Below, one piece after another: positions 27,991 through 36,200 of a stretch of 54,888 bases of DNA. Below the pieces are notes generated by a model. That model was given only the letters and a program-made list of their open reading frames with translations. It had not been told where the DNA came from and did not search any database. The position numbers and the translations under genes were made by a program. The stretch comes from DASWIG01 sp965371445. Its GTDB lineage: Bacteria; Acidobacteriota; Thermoanaerobaculia; Multivoradales; J023. The stretch covers positions 1 to 54,888 of the forward strand of contig CBDUYN010000050.1 in NCBI GenBank assembly GCA_965371445.1. The letters are read 5' to 3'. The first letter of the stretch is position 1, and each line of letters opens with the position of its first letter.

Positions 27991-29682
27991 TCAGCCTCCT
28001 TCCTCCGCAGCGTAGCGGGCTTCGAGGGGGACCACCAGCGTCGCCAGGGTCCCCTTGCCGGGCTCGGAGGTGATCTCGAAGCCCCCACCGGAGAAGGTCA
28101 GGCGCTCGCGGATGCTGAAGAGCCCGAAGCCCGCGTTCCGGAACGGGCGGGAGGCGAGCACGGCAGGGTCGAAGCCGGCGCCGTCGTCCTCGACGGTGAG
28201 ACGCAAAGTGTCGCCGTCGTAGTGGACGCCGACCCGGGCCCTCTCGGCCCCGGCGTGCTTGACGACGTTTAAGAGCAGCTCCCGCACCGCCTGGAAGAGG
28301 AGGTCGTTCAGGTCGGCCTGGATCGGTTTCGTCACGCCTTCTGAGGTGAGCTCGACGCGCAGGCCGTGCTGCTCCTTCATCTCCTCGGCGAGCCACTCGA
28401 CGGCCGCTTCGAGGCCCAGCTGGTGAAGGACAGGCGGGCTGAGCTCGAAGGTGAGCGAGCGGGTGTCCTCAATGGTCCGCTTGACCAGCTTGCGGACCTC
28501 CGCGAGCTGGCCCTCGGCCGCGGTCGCGGCGACCGACTCGCCGAGCGCCCCCAGGCGCAGGCTCACCACGGCCAGCGACTGTCCGATGCGATCATGGAGC
28601 TCGGTGGCGATGTGCCGCCGTTCCCGCGCCTCGGTCAAGGACAGCTCCGCGGCCAGCGACCGGAGCTGCTCGCGGTGCTGCTTCAGGTCACGCGTCCTGA
28701 CGAGCACGGTCTCCTCGAGCTCCCGGTTCCAGCGGTGGAATCGCCAGAAAAGCGCCGCAGAGCCCACCAGGACGAAGAGAAACGCCGTCGCGGTGAGCCA
28801 TCCATAGTCCACGGTGAAAGGCCGCAGGAGGTCACGGGCCACTTCGACGTCGCTCGTGACCACGTACGACCAGGTTTCCCCCGCGATCGCGATCGGAAAG
28901 CAGGCGGCGATCGTCGGCCTGCCGTCGGGAGAGACGTACTCGGCTTTGGCCGTCTGCCCCGACGCGGCGGTGGCGACGAACGCCTTGAAGGGCATGCCCG
29001 CCTCGGGAAGCTCGCCCAGCCGGGTCCCCGTCGGGAAGACGGGATGGAAGATCACGTGGCCGCGGTTGTCGACGACCCACGAGCGAATCCCTACCGGCTT
29101 GGGCTCGCTCAGACCGCGCATCAGCTCGGCCACGACGATCGTGAAGAGCACGACACCGCCGAAAGCGCCATCGTCGGAGAGGACCGGCATTGCGATGACG
29201 ATACCCTTGCCACCCGCGGCGACCCCCTGGAACGTGATCAGCTCATAGGCGGGAAAGCTCCGATCCGCCGCCCGGGCTTTCTGGAAGTAGGTGCGATAGG
29301 AGAGGTCCTTGCCCGCGAGCTGCGGGGCGCGCAAGGGGAGCCTCACGACACCCGCCGCGTCGAGCAGAGCGACGTCGTTGACGTGGGCGCCTCGAACGTA
29401 GCGAAAGGTGTCCTCGGCGAGGGTCGCGAAGGCCTCGACGTCGCCGGATCGTATCGCCGGGTGGGACGCGAGCCACCGCAGCTCCCGGACCAGCGAATCG
29501 AGGCTCTTGCGAATCGCCACGACCGTCTGCCGAGCCAGCAACAGTTGTTGCTCCGCGAGCTGGTCCTTGGTCAACGCGAGGGCGCTGAGGTAGGTATGGT
29601 AAAGCGACAGGAAAAGCGCGGCCAGCGCCACGACGGGCGCCAGCACCACGATCCTCAAGTACCTTCGCGGCTCAGGCGTCAT
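27991..29682 (-). CDS. Membrane sensor histidine kinase (HisKA_3, NarX/DegS class)
   Basis: 563 residues. TM1 at about 11-29 and TM2 at about 297-320 enclose a ~265-residue extracytoplasmic domain resembling dCache_1 (LDSLVRELRWLASHPAIRSG, YRTYFQKARAADRSFPAYELI). A coiled linker leads to HisKA_3 with the acceptor His in HIATELHDRIGQS, then HATPase with LLLNVVKHAGAERARVGV, VEDDGAGFD and GFGLFSIRERL. It would sense a small molecule outside the membrane and phosphorylate the adjacent NarL-type regulator. It lies 72 bases downstream of the pentaheme cytochrome gene on the same strand, suggesting a role in respiratory control. Confidence 0.94.
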   Translation of the reverse strand: MTPEPRRYLRIVVLAPVVALAALFLSLYHTYLSALALTKDQLAEQQLLLARQTVVAIRKSLDSLVRELRWLASHPAIRSGDVEAFATLAEDTFRYVRGAHVNDVALLDAAGVVRLPLRAPQLAGKDLSYRTYFQKARAADRSFPAYELITFQGVAAGGKGIVIAMPVLSDDGAFGGVVLFTIVVAELMRGLSEPKPVGIRSWVVDNRGHVIFHPVFPTGTRLGELPEAGMPFKAFVATAASGQTAKAEYVSPDGRPTIAACFPIAIAGETWSYVVTSDVEVARDLLRPFTVDYGWLTATAFLFVLVGSAALFWRFHRWNRELEETVLVRTRDLKQHREQLRSLAAELSLTEARERRHIATELHDRIGQSLAVVSLRLGALGESVAATAAEGQLAEVRKLVKRTIEDTRSLTFELSPPVLHQLGLEAAVEWLAEEMKEQHGLRVELTSEGVTKPIQADLNDLLFQAVRELLLNVVKHAGAERARVGVHYDGDTLRLTVEDDGAGFDPAVLASRPFRNAGFGLFSIRERLTFSGGGFEITSEPGKGTLATLVVPLEARYAAEEGG

Positions 29683-29754
29683 CGCTTGCCAAGCACCTCA
29701 AAGTGACCCGATCGATCCCGGGAGCATTCTCGCACATGTCGGCGAAGCCGACGC

Positions 29755-30471
29755 CTATTTCATGTGGCAGGTCACGCAGAGCGCGCTGTTGGCGTTGGAG
29801 ATGCGCAGGAACGGCTCGATGATCGGTTCGTGGACGTCATGGCACGAGGGACACTCGACCCGGCCGCCGTAGAGGGGCACGGCGGGCCAGCCCAGCGAGG
29901 GATCCGGCGGCAGGTTGAAAGCGGCGTCTTGCGCCGGCGTGGGATAGCTCATCGAGATCGGGTGATCGTCGCGTAGGTCCGTCCCCTGCCAGAAGGCCGG
30001 AGGATCGCCGTAGAGCTCGCCGTGGCACCGGCGGCAGTTCGGATTCGACGTCGTGTCGGGGGTGCCGCCCGGCCCCGGGGCGTTGATCAGGTCGTGCTTG
30101 GTGCTCCCCATGATCGAGTTGAAGACCGCGGTACCTATGGTCCCGTCGTGGCATCCGAGACAGATCCCGGAGATCCTGGCGGTCGGTTGGCCGGGCAGCG
30201 TGTTCAGGGTCACGCTCCCGTACAGCATGAAGCTCTGGTCCAGGTCGACGAATCGGTTCCACAGGGGCGCGATGACGTTGGTGTTGGCGCCGTGCGGGGT
30301 GTGACAAAAAGCGCAGACCCGGTTCGAGTCCCCCGAGGTGGAGAGGTCGTGGTTCGAGCCGGCCACCGTCGCTGTGGCGAGCTGCGCCACGATGACGAGC
30401 GCGGCGAAAACGCCGCCGGTAAGAAGGACACGGGCCTGGCGCCGCGTCGGAGAGTAGAGATTTCGCTTCAT
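29755..30471 (-). CDS. OmcE-like multiheme cytochrome c, five CXXCH
   Basis: 238 residues from ATG 30471. Signal segment about residues 10-38. Mature part begins SNHDLSTSGDSNRVCAFCHTPHGANTN (in pieces), then APLWNRF, CLGCHDGTIG, CRRCH, DDHPISMSYP, GGRVECPSCHDVH and the terminal ALCVTCHMK. The order HDLS - C[VA]FCHTPH - PLWN - CHDGT - HPI - CPSCHD - C-terminal CXXCH is shared with two other genes here and with the Geobacter OmcE family of filament-forming cytochromes, to which I assign it by pattern; this one has an extra heme (CRRCH). The start overlaps the upstream NHL gene's stop by one base. Confidence 0.85.
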   Translation of the reverse strand: MKRNLYSPTRRQARVLLTGGVFAALVIVAQLATATVAGSNHDLSTSGDSNRVCAFCHTPHGANTNVIAPLWNRFVDLDQSFMLYGSVTLNTLPGQPTARISGICLGCHDGTIGTAVFNSIMGSTKHDLINAPGPGGTPDTTSNPNCRRCHGELYGDPPAFWQGTDLRDDHPISMSYPTPAQDAAFNLPPDPSLGWPAVPLYGGRVECPSCHDVHEPIIEPFLRISNANSALCVTCHMK

Positions 30472-32147
30472 CAAGGAATCCTCGCGGACCACGACCTCGC
30501 GTCTCCGGTCTCGAATCCGTCGGTAAAGATCGCGGCTTCCAGGACCTTGAAACGTAGGATGAAGTCGTCGCCGGGTATCCCGTCGCCGTCGCCGTCGAGG
30601 GCGTTGCCGGCGAGGTCGGTGGCGGTGGCGCAGACCGTGAGCTGATAGCCCCCCACGTCCAGGCCCTCTCCGCCGTTGATGTGAAGCGTCGCGTTTGCCG
30701 CCGTCTCGTCGTAGAGGACGGCGTCGAGCGACACCGCAAGATCGTCCCCGGCCGCCGGGTCCATGCAGCCGGTGGTGGCGAAAGCGCCGTCGCCGCCAGC
30801 GGCGAGGAGCCGGAAGCTCTGCGAGGGGATCATCGCCTCGCTGAAGCTCACCAGGAGCTCTCGGATCTCGACGTCGGTCGTCTCGTCCTGGCTCAAAATG
30901 CCGCCGCCGGCGGCCACCGAGGCGACCGCGACGACTCGCGGCGGCTCGACGTCTGCCGGGACGAGCGTGCCGCGGCCGGTGAGAGCGACGCGGTGCGGGC
31001 TGCCGGGCGCGCTGTCAGCCAGGGTGAGCCAGCCCCTCGCCGGCCCGGCCACCTTGGGAGCGAACACCACCTCGAACCAACAGCTGCCGCCGGGCGCGAG
31101 ACGCGCCCCGCAGCCGTCGGCGACGAGGGCGAACTCGCCGCCGAGGACCGTTTGCCACAGGTGGAGCTCCACGTCGCCGGGGTTGGCGAGGAGAAGGCTC
31201 TGCGCCACGCTCTCGGTGCCGGCCAGCTGGTCGCCGAAATCGAGGGACTGCCGGTCGAACGTCGCCGACGGCCCCGTGGCCGCCGCGGGGAGCCGAAAGA
31301 CCTGGACGGTGCCGGAGGCGAGCGACGCCACCGCCAGACGGCCGTGGACGTCGCTCAAGGCGACGCCGACCGGCGTCCGCAGCTCCCCGAGGGCGTCGCC
31401 GTAGCCGCCGACGACCTCCCGCAGGGTGCCGTCGGCCTCGAAGACCTGCACCCGGCTGTAGAAAGCGTCGGCGGCGTAGATCAGGCCGTCGCCCGAGACG
31501 GCAAGGCCCTGGATCTGGTGGAAGCCGCCAGGCGCAGAGTCGAGGCGGCCGAAGGACCGGCGAAAGCTGCCGTCGGCGCCGTAGACCTGGACCCGGCCGT
31601 GCCCGGAGTCCGCGACCAGGATCTCGCCGGCGGGGCTCGTGGCCAGGGCGAGCGGGGTGAGTAGCTCTCCCGGACCCGATCCCGACGTCCCGAAACCGAA
31701 GAGGAACGCGCCCGCCGCGGCGTCGTAGACCTCCACCCGGGCGGCGTCGCCGTAAAGGACCAGGTAGCGTTGGGCGAGGACGGCGACGGCGACGTCGGTC
31801 GCCGGCAGGGGGCCGGCGGAGGGCACGAGCTCGCGCAGCAGGGCACCGTCGCGGTCGATCAGACGCGCCCCGAACCGGCCGCCCACGAGCAGCCGTCCGG
31901 CGGCGTCGAGGGCGACGCTGCCCAGACCTTCGTAGGGCAGGCGCGAGATCACCTCGCCGTTGTAGAGGCCGAGCACGACGAGCCCCTCGGAATCGACCAC
32001 GATAAGCTCGCCCGCCGCGTTCGTGGCCAGGCGCTGCGGCGCCACGAGGCCGGCGCTCAGGGTGCGGTCCGCCTCGATCTCACCGGCGCGGACCTCTTCC
32101 ACCGGCGTGGCCAGCAAGATCGCCGCGAGGACAAGCGCCTTCCTCAT
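30471..32147 (-). CDS. Secreted NHL beta-propeller protein with HYDIN-like domain
   Basis: 558 residues from ATG 32147, which overlaps the upstream cytochrome stop by four bases. Signal peptide (LVLAAILLATPVEEVRA). Residues ~25-300 carry repeated NHL-type blades such as AGEILVADSGHGRVQVYGADG and DGLIYAADAFYSRVQVFEADG. Residues ~310-400 resemble an ASH/HYDIN (choice-of-anchor D) domain: LDFGDQLAGTESVAQSLLLAN. A final beta-rich domain ends IFTDGFETGDARSWS. No heme motif. Placed between two cytochromes, it is probably an extracellular or periplasmic scaffold or partner for them; this is inference. Confidence 0.85.
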   Translation of the reverse strand: MRKALVLAAILLATPVEEVRAGEIEADRTLSAGLVAPQRLATNAAGELIVVDSEGLVVLGLYNGEVISRLPYEGLGSVALDAAGRLLVGGRFGARLIDRDGALLRELVPSAGPLPATDVAVAVLAQRYLVLYGDAARVEVYDAAAGAFLFGFGTSGSGPGELLTPLALATSPAGEILVADSGHGRVQVYGADGSFRRSFGRLDSAPGGFHQIQGLAVSGDGLIYAADAFYSRVQVFEADGTLREVVGGYGDALGELRTPVGVALSDVHGRLAVASLASGTVQVFRLPAAATGPSATFDRQSLDFGDQLAGTESVAQSLLLANPGDVELHLWQTVLGGEFALVADGCGARLAPGGSCWFEVVFAPKVAGPARGWLTLADSAPGSPHRVALTGRGTLVPADVEPPRVVAVASVAAGGGILSQDETTDVEIRELLVSFSEAMIPSQSFRLLAAGGDGAFATTGCMDPAAGDDLAVSLDAVLYDETAANATLHINGGEGLDVGGYQLTVCATATDLAGNALDGDGDGIPGDDFILRFKVLEAAIFTDGFETGDARSWSARIP

Positions 32148-33190
32148 GGACGGCCTCCAGTCTGGGTGTTGCCGTCGGCGCCGTGGGCTGCGTGGCAGGT
32201 CAGACACTGTACGTAGCCGAAGGCGTCGAGCCGCAGGTCGTTGCCGGGGTTCTCGTCGGCGCCGGCGTCGGCCTGCGCCGCGCCGTTGCCGTCGAGGGGG
32301 ACCACGCGGTCGTAGCTCCGGGAGCCGCTGTTGAGCCCGACACCCACAGGGTGGCTCTTGTAGGTCCCGTCGCCGTCGTTGACGTCGACGTCGTCCATGG
32401 CCCAGGCACGGTGGCAGTCGCGGCAGAACCTCGCGCCGCTCGTGTTGTCTCCGGAGTCGAGCGCGGCGCGCAGGAAAGGCCAGGAGCCGTAAAACCGCCA
32501 CTGCTCTCCCGCCTGATAGGTGCCAGCCCCGAAGGTGACGGTGACGCCGCTGTCGAGATCCACCTCACTGCCGGCGGCGACGCCGCTCGCCATCCAGGAC
32601 GTCCCGGCGTCCTTGGAATAGCGAAAGGTGGCGCTCGATTCGGTGCCGGCGGCCTCGATCTCGATCAGGTACCAGACGCCGACGTCGCCGGTGAAGGTGC
32701 CACCGGAGAAGAGAGCTCCCGTGCTGGCGAGAACGGTCAACCTCTTCGGCGGGCTGACCCGCGGCGTGCCGCCGAAAGCCGCGATCGCGCGGTGCTGATT
32801 GTGGCAGGTGGAGCAGACGAGCATCCCCTCCATGACCCGTTCGGCGATCTCGGCGTTCTCGGGTAGCTGGACGTCGTAGGCGGCGCTCAAGGCCGGCACG
32901 TCGAAGGCGTGGGACGTTCCGCCGACGCCGGGAACGGCGACGTCGGAGGGGAGCACCGGCAGGTCGCTCGCCATGCCGGCCGGATTGTGACAGCTCAGGC
33001 ACAGGTTGACGTTGGCCGCGGGCGTAATCGGCTCCCCCAGGGCGACGTGGATCGAATGACAGGTGTAACAGTCAATATAGATCGACGGCCCCGGGGCGTG
33101 GGGCGGCTCGAAGGCGCGTAAGAGGCCCGGCACCGCGGTCAAGAGGAAGGGCAGGAGCCAGACCCGACGTCCTTGCCAGCTGTGTTTCAT
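32144..33190 (-). CDS. Pentaheme c-type cytochrome
   Basis: 348 residues with signal peptide (LLPFLLTAVPGLLRA). Five CXXCH: CYTCH (with SIHVALG after it), CLSCH, CSTCH, CRDCH and CLTCH. Between the third and fourth hemes sits a ~110-residue heme-free beta-rich insert (TGDVGVWYLIEIEAAG, SATFRYSKDAGTSW, YQAGEQWRFYG). An excellent ribosome-binding site AAGGAGG precedes the ATG, 40 bases after the giant cytochrome gene. Likely periplasmic or surface electron carrier in the same transcription unit. Confidence 0.88.
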   Translation of the reverse strand: MKHSWQGRRVWLLPFLLTAVPGLLRAFEPPHAPGPSIYIDCYTCHSIHVALGEPITPAANVNLCLSCHNPAGMASDLPVLPSDVAVPGVGGTSHAFDVPALSAAYDVQLPENAEIAERVMEGMLVCSTCHNQHRAIAAFGGTPRVSPPKRLTVLASTGALFSGGTFTGDVGVWYLIEIEAAGTESSATFRYSKDAGTSWMASGVAAGSEVDLDSGVTVTFGAGTYQAGEQWRFYGSWPFLRAALDSGDNTSGARFCRDCHRAWAMDDVDVNDGDGTYKSHPVGVGLNSGSRSYDRVVPLDGNGAAQADAGADENPGNDLRLDAFGYVQCLTCHAAHGADGNTQTGGRP

Positions 33191-33230
33191 CCTTTTGCCT
33201 CCTTCGAAACCTTGCCGGGCGAATCACGGC

Positions 33231-36200
33231 CTAGTGCGGCGGATCGTCGACGCCCGTGTAGTCGGCGATCGGGCTCCACGTCACCCAGTCGATCAACCCC
33301 TTGAAGAGATGGGTGGTGTTGCTGCTGCTCCACGGGCTGCCGATGTACGTGAGCTCGTTCCTGGTTTGGATGAAATCTCCGGGCAACGCTCCCCACTTGC
33401 AGCCGTCTTCCGGGTCCGGTCTGGCAATGTTCTTGAACCCGGACCACAGCTCTGCCAGGCCGGCCAGCGGCTCCGCGACGCCGTCGGTCCCCTGGTCGTC
33501 GACGAAGATGTCGACGGGGAAATTCGGCTTGTCGGAGTTGAAAACCACCCGGATCCGGTACCAGTGATCGTTGACGAGGGGGTGCGTATTGGCGTCGCTG
33601 GAGATCTGATGCATCCAGACGTCGTTGCCGACGTAGGTATCGGTCGGATAGCTGGGATGCGGGCAAGTGTGCCGGACACTCGCATCCGTACGGTACTTGA
33701 CCTCGATCGCCGCCTTGCCGGCCTGCTCCGGGATCGTGTCGCCCCGGTAGAAGGTGTGCAGGAGGGTGATCATGAGGTTTCGCCTTCTCTCGAAGATCCG
33801 GCTGAAGGTGGTGCTCCGATCGAGGTTGTCGTCGATGCCGTCGCCGTCGGCGTCCGCGAAGTCGAGGTCGACGGCGTTCGGCTTGACCCGCGCCTCGACG
33901 GTGAGCGCCCGGTTCGACATCAGACAGGCGTTGTTGTTGTCGACGCTGATCCTGGTGCCCTCGTTCTCGTCACCGTTAAAGGCGGTATTGGCCGGATCGG
34001 GGAACGCGAACGTCGGGTTGCCCACCGTGCCGACCAAGAGGCCGGTATCGTCCGCGGTAGTGGCGGCGGCCTGCGGCTCGTCGAGCTGAAAGGCCGCTCC
34101 CCACGACGGGCAGTCGTTGCCGGTGATGGTCACCGCCGCCGTGCCCGCGGGGTTGTCGACGTTGTTGTAGACGGCGCTCGCGGCCGCGGCCAGCGTATCG
34201 ACGTCGATGTCGTTAGTGCTGTCGAGCGCCGAGCTCAAGGTGAGGATGGCGTTCGCCTGGCCCGCCACGTGTTGCACGCTGTCGATCGTCCTCGAGTTGT
34301 CGGCGTCCGTCAGGACGAAGTCGGAGACCGTGAGGGCGCCTGCCGGACCGGGGCTCGTATAAACACCCCGGTCGAACCTCACCAGCAGCCGGTCGTAGCC
34401 CACCGCGCCTTCGACCACGACGATCGCCGGAGACGCCTGGCCGGTGATCGCCAGGGCGTTCGTCGAGAACGGATGGTCGACGTCGTTCCAGATCTCGCTC
34501 GCTGCCGCCCCCAGGGTGTCGTTCCCCAGATCGGCCGCGATCAGGGGTTGGTCCATCGTGACGATGGCGGCCGTGTCGCCGGCCGTGTGGGTCACGCCGG
34601 TGACCGACCTCGGGTTGTCGCCGCCGGTGTCGGTCAGGACCAGGTCGCCCGCCACCAGGGCGCCCGAGCCGCCGGCGTTGGAAAAGGTGAAGTCGGAGAA
34701 GGTTACGTAGAGCTTCGTGCCGCCGGCGAATCCCTCGACCTTGGTGATCTGGGGAGCCGTGATCGCCGAGATCACCACGTCGACGATGCCGAAAGCGAAA
34801 CCGCCCCGGGTGAAGATCGAGGTGGCCGCGGCCGCCACGGTGTCGGCGCCCAGGTCGGCGGCGGCGGTGGCGGCGCCGAGCGTCAGGACGGCCTTGCGGT
34901 CGCCCGCGGTGTGGGCGACGGCGACAATCGACCTCGGGTTGTCGCCGCCGGTGTCGGTGAGCACGAAGTCGCCCGCCCCGAGGTCGCCGCTGCCGTCGCG
35001 GTTGGCGTAGGCGTGGTCGGAAAAGGTCACGTAGACCTTGGAGCTGCCGTCGAAGCTGCCGGTCCAGGTGATCATCGGAGCGGGGATCTGGACGTCGGTA
35101 AGCTCCGCAAGGGCCACCGCGGTCGTGCCCATGGCGTAGCCCGCGCTCTGGAAGACGGAGCCCGGCGCTGCGGCGAGGGTGTCGGCGCCGAAGTCGCCTG
35201 CCTGGTTGGGGGCGTCCAGGGTGAGGCCGGCTCGGGTGTCGCCGGCGGTGTGGGCGACGCCGTCGATCGACCGGGGGTTGTCGCCGCCAGCGTCGGTCAA
35301 GACGAAGTCGCTCGCCTCAAGGTCTCCCGTGCCGTTGGCGTTGGCGTAGGCACCTTCCGAAAAGGTGACGTAGAGCTCGTATCCCGTGTCGACCCCGAGG
35401 ACCTCGGTGACGACGAAGCCGCCGGCCGGTGAGAGGGTCCACGGTCCGGCCGGATCTCCATCCGCATCCCAGACGGAGATGCCGCGGGTGGCCAGGAGGT
35501 CGCTCCCCAGGTCGGCTTCGATCAGGGGAGCGCTCAGGGTCAGGGTGGCGACGCTGTCGCCGGCCGTGTGGGCGACGCCGGTGATCGTCTTCGGGTTGTC
35601 GCCGCCCGTGTCGGTGAGCAGGAGGTCCTCGGCCACCAGGGCGCCGGTCTGATCGCGGTTCGTCCGAACGCCCTGGGTGAAGCTCACCGTCAGCTCGTTC
35701 GAACCGGCGTCGCCTTCGACGGTGGCGATCTCGGGCGTCGTCGTCGGCCGGCTGGGCTCGGTCCACAGCCACGGTCCGCCGCCGCCGGTGTTTTTCTTGA
35801 TGCGGTGGATCGAGCTCGTTTCATGGCAGCTGGCGTTGCCGCAGCTCATGCCGGCGTGCTGGCCGCCGTAGTAGTAATGGCAGGCGTTGCAGAACGAGTT
35901 CCAGTTGCCGCCGTCGGAGCAGTTCTCGCCGTCGGGGTCGGAGTTGCCGCCGGTGCCACAGTCGCCGTTGGCGTTGACGTTGAAGCGCTCGCGGATCATG
36001 CCGCCGCGGTTCGCGCCGTGCGCCTCGTGGCAGTCGGTGCACGACATCACGAAGTTCACCCCGGCGTTCTTGTCGACCGAGTCGTAGGGCCAGCGCATGA
36101 AGTGTCCGGCGCCGCGCCCGCGCTCGACGCCGGGCTCGCTGAAGATCGGGTCGGGGTTGCCGGCCGTACCGAGCAATCCCCCGCTGCCGAGCCAGTACGA

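Noticed and set aside
30321..30332. GGTTCGAGTCCC, resembling a tRNA T-arm
   Set aside because: It lies inside the OmcE-like pentaheme coding region, and no acceptor stem, anticodon arm or CCA context surrounds it.
33195..35432. 745-codon plus-strand frame opposite the giant cytochrome
   Set aside because: Its periodic Val/Gly/Asp/Arg pattern is the antisense image of the five repeats of the cytochrome.
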